Part shown: positions 33,766 to 44,128 of the stretch, piece after piece
How the letters are laid out: each line of letters opens with the position of its first letter
Numbering within the stretch: position 1 is the first letter of the stretch
Source: Phytophthora quininea
Lineage: Eukaryota; Oomycota; Peronosporomycetes; Peronosporales; Peronosporaceae
Assembly: GCA_011947345.1 (NCBI GenBank)
Contig: JAAVTG010000528.1
Location: 248,001-312,000, forward strand
Reading direction: 5' to 3'
Length of the DNA stretch: 64,000 nt
Position numbers and translations under genes: made by a program
Notes under the pieces: model-generated
Database searches by the model: none
Told to the model about the DNA's origin: nothing
The model's input: only the letters and a program-made list of their open reading frames with translations

Positions 33766-35854
33766 TACCGAGCTTGCTCCTGCCTTCTCAATCCTTTTCC
33801 TCATTGCGTCCAGCGTCAACTGCAGCCTCTGGCACTTTCGCTCGAGTACTTGAGCAACCGCTTCTGGTGGCACATGATCTCTGGCAGATAGAAACTCAAT
33901 GGCGTCATATAAAACCTTGCGCCGCTTGTAGTACTGGCGTTCCGCGTCACTCGATCTCCACTTCGCCCCACAACGCGACTCCAGATCCTGCACCGCTGGG
34001 CCACCAGCGACACCCCTCGTGTATTCCGCCCAAACCTCAACCACAGAGCGCAAACCTCGGGCAAGTCGATATGCGGTCGGGGGCTCTGTCTGACGCTCGC
34101 TCAGCTGTTGATCTTGATCAGATGCTAACACCAGCTGGAATTGGCCACCGACAAGCGAGCAAACTAGGGTATGCGTAGCACGAAGAGAGTCCTCAATAGC
34201 CGTCAGTCGGAGCCCAGTGCTGGTAAAGTTACTTTCTAAAACGTTGGTAAGAATTGGTAGAGCGGCACGTACAGTGGTGATCAAACCTGTATCCGATTCA
34301 CTATGAAGTCGCTGTAGCTGTACTTTCGCAAACGCTTGGAAAGCATCGGTAGAGAAGAGAGCATGCTGGAACAGGGGTGCTTTGGGTGCGCCTTTGAAGA
34401 AGCACTGCGTCCTGAAGCACCACGTCTCCTAAATTCGATAGTAAACGGAGAAAACCTTGGCCTGCAATGTCACGAATTTCTCCATTATCAAACTGAGTTT
34501 TCCGCGTGTCAATCGAGGGGAACACCAAAGCTCGCAGAGTCTCCGGGATAGAGCACTCAGCACGCGGGAGAAAAAATTCCCCACCACCTGCATTAAAACC
34601 AGCTAACGCCCTGACAACTTCACGAGGCAGAGTAGTCAGATAACAACCCTCCATTTTTTGTTGTTCCATCGACCACCTCTGCGGATACTGGCTTCGGATG
34701 CGTCATAGCTTAGGCTATGACGCATGAGCTTGTTCTACGGATGTGGGTCACCTGTTATATCAATCAGAAACAGTGTTAATCAGTGTTGTGTATAAACAGT
34801 GTGATTCACATCGTGTGATTCCATGTGATTTATTGTGACCTGTGAAAAATGTCACATGTTAATGAATGGCACATGGTAACAAATGTCACTTGTGAAAACG
34901 TGTGATCCGGTACCTTTTGCTGTTGACGCCGCACGCTTTCAACGCTTTCTTCAGCCCACTAGCTTGGGCGCTATACGAGATCTCGCGGTCCTTGATCTTG
35001 CCATCAATGAGCTGGATGTTGTACCACGACGACCGCTCCTGAAGATCAGGGAACGCCTCCCCGAGCACATGAAACCGCCAGAAGAAATACATGGCCAGCG
35101 CTCCAATCGGGCACACCATCACGTCGCGATGCCGAATGCAGCCTCCATAATCGATCCGGCCGAACTGGTTCATCTTGCCTTGATCCATCACAGCCAGGGC
35201 GGCCACGCATGTCGTTGGGTCCTCGTTCGGTAGCTCCCTAGAGAAGGGATCCGGCAACTGCAGCTTCCGTGTCGTCTCTCCTCGCGCCATTAGAGCGTGT
35301 CCAAACAGTAGATCGACGCGATCCCGAAGCCCGCGTCCCGAGTTTTGCGCCATGAAGTACTCAGCAACATTCTTCAACTGATCAGTCGAGTAGGTGTCTT
35401 GAACACCTCCCTTGCCGCGGTCGTCGAACTTCTCGCGCTTGCGATTAGCTCGTTCCCGCTTGTGCGTCCGCAGATACTCTGAGAGAGCTTTTCCGCGTGG
35501 GTGGGGCACGGGGCCAACCCCTAACGACTGCTGGGTGCTGTACAGGTCAACCATCGCTTTGACGTACCCTTCCAGGCCCTCTGCGGAGAGGGGGACGACC
35601 TCTCCATTTTCCATGCGTCGTGAGCCTCGCGGACGCACCACCTCCTCCAGAAAAAGCAGAAGCTTTCCCTCCGTGACGACACTGCCGTCGACGAACGCTC
35701 GGGTTGCACACCAGCCCAGCCATTCTTGCTGCTTTGGCTCGTAGCTGCGCCTGGTGTTGTGCGCACGCCACTGGAGGCTGTCCGCTACAACCTGCTGCAC
35801 GGCGCCTTGGACAGCGGCGTTGTTGGCGATCGCTCGTACTGCGTTCTCCGCCAT
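33751..35854 (-). CDS. Crypton tyrosine recombinase with GCR1_C domain
   Basis: Exon 1 is 34914-35854 (ATG 35854), the intron is 34752-34913 (162 nt, gtaccg to aacag) and exon 2 starts at 34751. Order: SAM-like core-binding region (NTRRSYEPKQQEWLGWC); catalytic domain with the first Arg near LFGHALMARGETTRK; a THIRR box supplying the His-x-x-Arg pair; GRWNN and the Tyr in MEGCYLTTLPREVVRAL; then LPRAECSIPETL and the GCR1_C domain (EVWAEYTRGVAGGPAV, CGAKWRSSDAERQYYKRRK), the hallmark of Cryptons. The first stop after GCR1_C is at 33751; alternatively splicing leads into the H1-like ORF. Small frame errors are needed: a short A run at the exon 1 end, near 34710, the six-T run 34654-34659 and the G run 34374-34377 (this one looks like a gain). 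Expected role: cut and rejoin the element by site-specific recombination through a circular form. Confidence 0.75.
34698..34725. repeat. Perfect 12-bp palindrome inside the recombinase exon
   Basis: Arms atgcgtcatagc (34698-34709) and gctatgacgcat (34714-34725) with loop ttag. It falls between the HxxR box and the GRWNN motif, where the reading frame is also disturbed. Confidence 0.75.
34755..34913. repeat. TGTGA/TCACA-rich intron
   Basis: Nine TGTGA or TCACA words counted by eye in the 162-nt intron between the two recombinase exons. Confidence 0.7.
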
Positions 35855-36035
35855 CGGCAAATCTTGGAATGATTGGATGTCCGGTCCGCGGCGCCCCTCT
35901 CCCAGAACCGCCCTTTCCCAGATTTTATTTCGTGTTATTCACACGCTTTCACATGTGCTCACTGAGGGTGAAAATGTGTGATCCACTACAACATGGAATG
36001 ACTGTGATGGAGATTAACACGGTTTCACAATTTAA

Positions 36036-36385
36036 CTTGTCCTAGTTGATATTATAAAAACAACTCTAACCGCAGTTGATACATTCTGTGTCTATCCTAT
36101 TTATGCACAAAAACAGCCAGTGTCTGGGCGTGACTTTGGTGACTCCCAGTGACCTGGGTCACGACATGGCCGCTGACACAGAAGTGACAATTGGTAAACT
36201 TTAATACCAAGCTCGCTACCGTTAATTCCGGTACGAAAACTGGTTATAGAATACAAACACCTATATAAAATCTGAGAGAAAATTTTAGGGTTTGGCTCGG
36301 GACTACTTTTAAAACGAAGGTAACATAGCGTATCAGTTACTTACATAAACTTGCTTCTCGAACAGCAAAAGTTGTATGGTGTCCT
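36036..36385. other. Downstream region of CorA copy 2
   Basis: Non-coding. Contains a few more gtgac/gtcac words (about 36.13-36.19 kb), so the Crypton edge could lie in here. Confidence 0.35.
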
Positions 36386-38391
36386 CTAAAGCCACCGCTT
36401 GTACTTGAAGAAGAGCACGATCAAGCCAGCCACGATAAGCATAACGGCCCACCAGATAAAGTATGCGTTGTGATACGTCGTCTCCGGGATGTACGGGAAG
36501 TTCATGCCGTACACGCCTGTCAGGAATTGCGCCGGCAAAAAGATGGCTGCAATGAGAGCCAAGATGTAGCTCACGTCGTTCTGCTGGGACGCTCTGTCGT
36601 TGTTGAATTCATCCACGAGACTCCGACAGCGATCTAGATGGTGTTCGCACTCCTCTTCGATTGTGGTGAGGTGTTCCTGCACATCTGCAAAGTATTGAAG
36701 CGTTTCTCCCTGGTAGTCGTTTGAAGCGATCAACTTCGAGATAACTTCGCGCATCGGCTTGCAGTGTATCTTCAGACCTTTGATCTGCTTGGTGAAGGTC
36801 GCGATCCGACCCAAATCGAAGTTGTAAGGCTCGAGCGACATCAACCGTTCGAGCATCAGCAATTTAGCACCAAACGTCTGTGAGATGGGCCACAGCTCGT
36901 CCACACAAACGTCCAAGATGGTGTAGACCAGGAACGCTGTGCTGTGTTGACGAACTTTCGAGTAGGAGACGTGAAGTCGCTGCTTGAGTGCTGGCCACAG
37001 CGTATTCACACCCGACGCCTGCACACTGATGAGAACTCCTTCCATCACGAACAAGCTGAGTTGCTCCGGCGGAGTCAAGACCCGGCCAATTTCCAGTTCC
37101 TCCAGTCTGGAGATGAGTTCTGTCTGAGTCATGAGATCAAACGGCGAGTCGTCCTCAGGCAAGATGAAGTGCGACGCTCGGTACATGTTTTGGTAGGTCT
37201 TGACAGACGACATGTCTCGAGCATGTAGAGTCTGCAGCAGAAGAAATGAGTGCTCGTCGTACTTGACGTACTTGGCTCGCTTCATGTCCGGACCAATAAT
37301 GTCTTCCACAGCCAATGGATGTAGTCGATATCGCACCGATAAGCGGCGCATGAGAAGCGTGTCGATGCCTTCAACGTTGATCCAGCGAACTGTAGCCCAA
37401 TCCGGCTTGGTCGAGTAGATGAAGCTCTTGATTTGATTGATCGGGTAGACACTACGGATCCGATCAGGTGAGTACTCGATCGAGCCGAGCGTCGGCGGTG
37501 TACGAGAGTTCAAACTCGCGTTCAGCTGCGGCATTGTGCGTATGAAGGCGTCGCTGAACAGCTGAGCCAGTTTGATCTCCTGGATGGCACAGAGGAACTC
37601 GTCGTATGAGATGTCGCCGCTCTTGTCGTCGTCCACTTCATCCACGAACTCTTGGAATTGTCTATTGTTATCACAAGCGATCCCCATGGCTTCCAATCCG
37701 CATCGAAAGCCTTCGTAAGATAACATTCCTTTATCTGCATCCCCACAACAAGAATTCACGTTAGACTTAAGACAGCATCACTTTGAATCGGTGATATCGT
37801 ACCGTTCGGATTCGACAGAGAAAACAGCTTGGAGATTTTGCCATTGGTGAGGTCGAAGTGCGGGTCTCGAATGGAGATGTTTTCCTCAGTGTCGTCTGCA
37901 CCAAGCGTATCGGACCACTTGACAGGGTTCGAGTCCGCCCCCGCAGCTCCAGTAGACCCGATCGGGATGATGTGCAAGATGTTTTTGCCGTACAAAGTCA
38001 ACGGGCGGACTGTGGCGCTCCCTGGTGGCGTGGTTGGCGTTGCTTCCGGCGACTTGACGGATGTCGTCGCTGTGTCAGGATTGACCCCTGAAGTGCCTCG
38101 GAAGCTGTTGCCAGCTCTGCTGCTAGGTGCAGACGACAGCGATTCTGGTGCTGTGGCTGAGGAATTGTTGCTGACACTTCCGCCGTTGACTGCGATGCGT
38201 CTCGCACTGCCATCGACCTGTGCGCCATCGTCCGTCGACCAGTCTCGAGGCTCGTAATTTGTCGGCACTTCCGGCGGAGAACTTCTCCACGAATTGCGAG
38301 CGTTGCCGGTTCCTCGTGGTGGGGAATGCGCGACGACTGCGATCGACTCGTCCATTGGCGAATTGCTTCGAGACAGCAGTGCACTGTCCAT
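36386..38391 (-). CDS. EF-hand/CorA-type divalent cation transporter, copy 2 (intact)
   Basis: Exons 37803-38391 and 36386-37734 with a 68-nt intron (gtacga to gatgcag) give an uninterrupted 645-residue protein, the reference copy for the family here. Residues 1-150 are Ser/Thr/Pro-rich. A degenerate first EF-hand is cut by the intron. The second EF-hand loop is canonical (DDDKSGDISYDE). The CorA domain has [29 protein letters not shown], the long helical region and [19 protein letters not shown] (span 1). The signature GMN follows, then a second span ([17 protein letters not shown]) and a basic end KYKRWL. CorA proteins are pentameric channels moving Mg2+ or other divalent ions; the EF-hand pair suggests Ca2+ control. 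Codons are GC-rich like the neighbouring genes. Confidence 0.9.
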
Positions 38392-39804
38392 CTAATGGCG
38401 TTGGCTCTTGTGCGGGAGGAAGCTTTTGCAGAATGAGGTGCCAGCTGAGGTAGGCGCCGCTCAAGTAGCGGATACCAAGCGGATTCTCCGCCCATAATTC
38501 CAGTCGCTTTTCAATGTTTTCCCGCTCTCAAATCATTTTTGTCACAAGTTGCTTTGGTCTCCGTTGACTCACATATCATGGCAAACAGCAAAGTGATCTT
38601 TTTCTTCCTGAGGCAGCTCTGCTTGGCCGAGGAGCAGAGCACAACGTTGTCTGTTGGCTGCATCTCGGTGCGGTCGAACGGCGCTCGCTGTCTGCTGTTA
38701 CTCTATTTACCGCACTTTTGGCCGCAAACGTTGCGGCAAAATTCGCGCGTTGGGTCGCGTGCGATGACGAGTTCCAACTCTATGGCATTTCGACGGCCGG
38801 TCGAGCAGCGCGACGCGGGACTTGAGCGACCCCAAGCGCAGGATACAGCACGTTGCCGTTCGTAAAGCGGCTCACCAGCCCGCTATTCGATCCGAATCTC
38901 ACTTCACATCGTCATCTGAGCTCAGTCTTTCCCGCCGCGAAGGCCGACTATTTCAGGGGCCCGAGTCGGGCCGAGACTCTCGGCACGATGTGCGCGTCGC
39001 GAAAGCGGTGGCCATGCGGTTCCCTCCGAGGTTGTAGAGACTTGCTGTATCTTCCGCGTGTCGGTCCAACGCTCTATTAAGGGCGAGCCGGCCCTTGACA
39101 ATCGAGACCGCACCGGCATCCAACAGTAATGACCGGAACTCGCTTTAGCGTTGATGGACCTCCTGTTGTCCAGGAACTTCCTTGCCACGCTCGACCAGAC
39201 TCATTGAGACACACTCGCGGCAACCCACAGGGCGAAAACAATGGCGTCGATCTACGCTGGGTGGCGTCGACAATAGAGCTAGAGGCCTCTTTCCGAATCG
39301 ATTCGGACGGAGAATTCGCTACGGATGAACGGATTCCTCGTCTTGAGTTCTTCCACACCAAGCGCGTCGTTGTCGTCCCAACAAGAATCCCTTCAAGAGA
39401 GCGTCCAGCAATTGACTTTGACAGCAGTCCAAACAACAGATTTTATGCCAACTTGAACGGCTAACACCTCTCTCCACTATAATGCAAAACTTCGATGCAT
39501 GCCTTACGGTGATGCCATGCCAGACGAGAAGTGCAGCGAATAATCGATGTACCTTTACAATCCCCCAACGACAGATAGACTGTATGTAACGGAACCGGCT
39601 CATCTTATGCTCGGGGCCACGAAATCCCCAACATGTCACTCTGCTGCTCCGAGTCTCTGCACTTGAGTGAGGGAGTGCACTTGGGCTTTGGAGTGCTGGC
39701 CGACGGAAGCCAAAGAGGAAGCCCACCCGCGACGTAATCCCTGACCCAAAATCAAACACACTATTGGCAGTCCACAGAGAGGTGGTCTCGAGGACTCGCG
39801 ACTG
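38392..39804. other. Divergent intergenic region, no supported gene
   Basis: Lies between the minus-strand CorA copy 2 and the plus-strand kinase and probably holds both promoters. Open frames on both strands (38539-38865 +, 39129-39464 +, 39319-39813 -) have no recognisable domain. The 39129-39464 frame is the most protein-like (IDFDSSPNNRFYANLNG) but unsupported. Confidence 0.4.
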
Positions 39805-41431
39805 ATGCGGCAATGGCTGGTGGCTGCACTCGCCACCGACCGCGTCGACGACCAGTCCAGCAGCCTCAGTCGATCAGGAAGCAGCAGCAGCAGCGGGTCC
39901 TACTTTCGATACGAGACCGAGGTACCGTCGGAAGTCCTCGAATTGACAGTGTCGACTGGCTCCGGGACGGCGAGCAGCAGCGGACAGGCCGGCGAGGACA
40001 AAACACTGGGACTGTGGCTCAGCATCAGCATCCCGTTGGTGTTGCTGTTGGCGTTCGCCGTCGTCATGTTTTTCTGCTGTCGGAAGGAGAAGCGCATGGA
40101 GACCGAGGCGGATCTAGAGGTTGGAGGACATAACTCGTTCGTGTTTCACTCACACAGGAGAAATAAAGGAGCGACCACAGCCGTCGCGACGTTGACAGAG
40201 GAAGATGAAGAAGCGCTGGCGTCTTGGAGAATTGACGCAGAGAGTATCGAGCCGATTCGACCGCTAGGAGCAGGAGCGTACGGCACCGTTTGGCTCGCAT
40301 CCTTTTGGGCGAGACGGTGGTGGTCAAAAGTTGTCGCCACCGCTACCGCCGTCGATCCCGCGAACCAAGTCGTGGAGGAAGAACCACCGTCAGAGCGCGA
40401 CTGGAGGCGCGACGGCGTCCAATTCAAGGACGCGGTCGAAGTCAAAGTCGCGCGGGCCTCCGGGACAGAGCTCACTGCAGAGATTCGTGTCGGAGATCCG
40501 CTTCCTCGCGACGCTGAGCCACCCGAAGATCGTCGCGTTCTACGGTGTTGCGTGGACGACGCCATCCAAACTCGACACCAGCCACGGACCAGCGTCGGGC
40601 AATGCAGCGAACTTGCAGATGGTGTTGGAGTTCATGAGTGGTGGTGACCTTCGACAGTATCTTGCTCGCACTCGCAGCGACATCCGCGCTCGCTCGTGGG
40701 GGCCTCGGAAAATGACGATGGCGCTGGACATCGCTGAAGCTCTCGCCTACTTGCATTCGAGACATCCAGAGCCGATTCTCCACCGCGACTTGAAGTCCAG
40801 GAACATTCTACTAGACTCGACCTACACCGCCAAAGTGGCAGACTTTGGCGTCAGTCGATACGGCATTCCTCACTCGATGGAAGGAGAGGATGTTGACGAC
40901 AATGAAGTGGGGCAGTTTGCCATGACTCGATCGATCGGAACGAGTCGCTGGATCGCACCGGAAGTTCTGGCAGGAGAGGCTCGGTATTCGGCTGCAGTGG
41001 ACGTGTACTCGTTCGGAGTTATCTTGTCCGAGCTCGACAGCCACGAACTGCCGTTTGCAGACCTCTCGCTTTCAAACGGTGAGCCTCTGTCCGAGAATCG
41101 AATCATTGAACTACTGCGCAGCGGCGCCTTACACCCTTCACTGTCGGATCGGTGTCCCCGAGGAGTGGCGACGCTTATGACCGAGTGTTTAACTTTGGAG
41201 CCGACATTGCGACCGACATCGGCTCAAGTGGCTGATCGGCTGCGGAACTTGCTCGACCGAGAACGCCGCGTCAGTGAGATTGGCGACGACGTGAGTTTCA
41301 GCAGTATGAGCGGCCCCAACTCGTTTTTGGGAGTTCGTGAAGATACCAGCAGCGCCTACAGCGGCAGTATCACGAGTTCCAACTTGTCCATCGAGCGAGC
41401 CTTCCACTACGCACTGCTGGAAGAGCAGTAG
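39805..41431 (+). CDS. Membrane-anchored TKL-type protein kinase
   Basis: About 542 residues once two one-base losses are allowed for: a T run at 40303-40306 and an A run at 40326-40329. Both fall inside the ATP-binding region and restore GETVVVKKL. Order: short N-terminus (possible weak signal), Ser/Gly-rich outside segment of about 60 residues, one span (LWLSISIPLVLLLAFAVVMFF), basic stop-transfer CCRKEKR, linker, then a kinase domain. It has the glycine loop GAGAYGTVW, the ATP lysine in VVVKKL, catalytic HRDLKSRN, DFG (ADFGVSRYG), APE in WIAPEVLAGE and DVYSFGVILSEL. The motifs group it with tyrosine-kinase-like (TKL) Ser/Thr kinases, a family greatly expanded in oomycetes with this span-kinase layout. 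All key catalytic residues are present. An insert rich in Ser/Arg lies between strands 3 and helix C. Likely transmits a signal from the membrane; ligand unknown. Confidence 0.82.
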
Positions 41432-41600
41432 TAGTATCCGTAAAGTAACTTATAAGCGCTGGTCTCCAGCGTCCAGATCATCAAAAACCTAGAGGCAACC
41501 ATTTTGTACAGAGTGGAAAAGAACACTTTGAACATGATCAATGACATGAATACACAGACAACAGCAAGATGATCACGACAAACAGTAAAGTAACATTGCT

Positions 41601-43518
41601 TTATGGTATTTGTTTCGAGTTGGTGCTAGCTGCACCGCTGCCGCCGACGATCCTCAAGCACGAGGTGCTGGGTATGATCGCCAGCAAATTGAACGCAGCA
41701 CTCACGAAGAAAGCGCATCCGAGGGATCCCAAGACCCACCACGTCGTCGCCTTGGTGCCCTTCTGGCCGTACCGATGCACTAGCTGCAGCTCCTTCTTCT
41801 GCTTGGGCAGGAAAATCAACGCCACGAGACTGATGAGCTTAAACGCGTAGCAGATGCCGAGCGCAAATGCCACTTGATCGGGTTCTTGCTCGGGGCTGCT
41901 GACACCTTCCTGGAACACGTAGCCAAGCGCATTGGAGAAGCTGGTGGACAACAACCGCATGATGCTGCTCATGGAGATGATGACACCGACGAAAGCTCCT
42001 TCGCCTCCGACAGGAGCAATCTCAGCCGACACGGCGATCTCCAGCACGGCTAAAGCGCCTCGAATAAAGCCTCGCAATGAAGTCATAAACATGAAAGCTT
42101 CGGTGCTACGAGTGCTCTCCTCAAACGTGGCCATGAAGAAGTAGACGATCTGGGGAGCCATGACAAACACCGTCAGACTCACCAGGATGCACCAGCGCCA
42201 ATTGCAGTTGATGGCGCAGAACTTCCAGGCCGCCACGGCCAGCACGTAAAAGGCCTCCATAGTGATATCCCCGACGAATTCGACTTGATCGACATGTTGC
42301 ACCACTCGGCGAGACGCGCGTGTGGATATGTGAGCGAGAACTCGGACAGGAAGACGAAGATGATGAAGAAGCGAAGGATGCGAGTCGTCGACTCCTCAGC
42401 TAGAGCTGATCGCAGTCGTCTCCAGTGAAGACGCACCGTTTTGAGGCAACTGGAGGAAGCTCGACTGTGCTGCTTGCGAGGTGGCGAATTGTCTCCTATT
42501 GCTGGAGGGTCCGAGTCCTCGTCAAACATCAACACGGTGGCTGCTAGTGGCACGAGAGAGTAAAACATGAAGAAGAGCGCAGTCTCTCGGAACGTCACGA
42601 GCGGCGTGACGCCGAACTGCGTGATGTTGAAGATGATCCTGTCGGCTGCAATTTGGCCGACGCATTCGCCTATAAACTGCGTCATCAGCAGCGTTCCGAT
42701 CGCTTGTCCTCTCCGCTCTCGAGGCTCCCGTCGAGTCTGCGCCACCACGTACGTCTGCGCGATCACAATGGGTAAGATGCCGCCAAAACTTGCCAACATG
42801 ATCAGCGCAATGTACGCTTTGATAAGCGCCATGCGATGCTCTAGCACTGTCCTGGCTGCTTCTTGGCTCGACAAGGCATTATATTCTAGCGTGTAGTTGA
42901 GCACGGCGATGGCGAAGCACGACAGCACAGCAGTCACCCACCCCAGCACAATGTAGGACTTGCGCCGCGACCCCAACAGCGGCATCGAATCGGACACAAA
43001 GCCGAGGATGAAGCTGTAGGACCACGGCAGCATGGTGAGCACACCCGCTGCGTCCACTTGATACTGTGCCAGCTCCAGCTCTGCCTGCAGCAATGGCAGC
43101 AGGCCTCTCTTCATGCACGACCCGAATACTCCTGCGAACAAGGTCGACACCAGCAGGCCGAAGTGGCGACACGAGGTGAGCTTAACCACCTGCTTCCTGA
43201 AGCTACCGCCGCCTTTCGCCGTCTTGCCGCCTTTGCCTCTGACCGAGATGTTGACCTGTTCGTGCTTCAGTTTGGCCGTGGAGCTCATGAGTCCGTCGTC
43301 AAAGGCCACGATGTTGCTGGTGCTATTGAGCGTGTCTCCGCGTGTGCTGTCGGCTGGTTGTGTGCTCGCCTGCGAGTCGTTCAGGTCCAGATCTGCCGCT
43401 TGAACTTGCGGATGTCCCGACGAGGTCGAGACGGAGAGCAGCCTCGGTGGTGGCGAGCATTGTCCCGCGGTCGGAAGCTGCTGGCCTCGTTGCTGAGCAC
43501 GGGCAAGTGCCGTACCAT
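41601..43518 (-). CDS. BT1/FBT-family membrane transporter, copy 1
   Basis: Multi-span protein of about 639 residues if one base is restored near 42285 and one near 43455. Signature parts: RHFGLLVSTLFAGVFGSC, LPWSYSFILGFVSDSMPLLGSRRKSY (the conserved second-span/loop region), AEIAPVGGEGAFVGVIISMSS and LPKQKKELQLVHRYG. These match the folate-biopterin transporter (BT1) family, which is large in oomycetes and belongs to the major facilitator superfamily; about 12 spans are expected. The start is uncertain: ATG 43518 (MVRHLPVLSNEASS) reaches the body with one frame correction, while a shorter protein could start at an internal Met. Substrate cannot be read from sequence (folates, pterins or S-adenosylmethionine in relatives). 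Tandem with copy 2 in the same direction. Confidence 0.75.
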
Positions 43519-44128
43519 CGAGTTAAGCCTCTGCAACGCAGCGTCTGGATTAAAGCACAATTAACAGAGTGCGTTCGTTGAGCAATGATCCACGGAGCGG
43601 ACACCATGAAGTGATGAGCAAAAGAGTTCGGTCCAAGAGTTCGGTCCAATTTCGTCCGTCGACCAATCACAAGATTTGAAAATCGAGTTTCAACCAATAA
43701 ACACACGCAAACATGGATTACCCTGCTTGCTCGACGCGGGTGTACAAGTCGTTCGCCGCCCCGCGTAAAAGCTCCTTGGAAGGAGCTTTTACTCGGCGAT
43801 TCAGGTGGGCAATTACTCACTGGGAACTCCGGGGCGCTCGATCCCAAAGAGGCCGTCACTGCAAGCTCATCATTCAGTGTGTAGAGTTTATAGCGAAATC
43901 GGAATGGAAGTGCATGAATACTCCCTTGTTCGAAAGGCGGGTTCCGAGCGAAATGACAATGCAGGCAACGTACTTCCCGCTGAGATCTTGGGTTGGCAAA
44001 CACGAGCAGCAGTTCGACCTATCCATTTCACTAGCACATTGCAACACTTGAAATACATGGCTGGCAGTGCAATTTGCATACGAATGTATCTGGTATGAGC
44101 TGTTCGCGCTTTATATATTGTATTCGGT
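43519..44128. other. Spacer between the two BT1-type genes
   Basis: No supported gene. Holds the strong palindrome at 43761-43796 and presumably the promoter of copy 1 and the 3' end of copy 2. Confidence 0.45.
43761..43796. repeat. 17-bp-arm palindrome with 2-nt centre
   Basis: The inner 13 bp (gtaaaagctcctt / aaggagcttttac) pair perfectly around GG. After one mismatch, three more pairs (ccg/cgg) extend it. Confidence 0.8.

Larger units (their letters stand above)
32704..36035 (-). mobile_element. Crypton (tyrosine-recombinase DNA transposon)
   Basis: The element is defined by its gene content: a spliced tyrosine recombinase ending in a GCR1_C-type DNA-binding domain, and a second ORF for a basic H1-like protein, both on the minus strand. 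Four non-coding intervals (about 32.79-32.90, 33.60-33.77, 34.75-34.91 and 35.93-36.04 kb) share dense TGTGA/TCACA words, which helps set approximate limits. Cryptons have no inverted ends, so exact borders cannot be read. An 11-bp hairpin (32704-32714 with 32726-32736) lies at the downstream end. Confidence 0.75.

Noticed and set aside
39319..39813. 164-codon minus-strand ORF next to the kinase
   Set aside because: No domain; overlaps the kinase start and a similar-length plus-strand frame.
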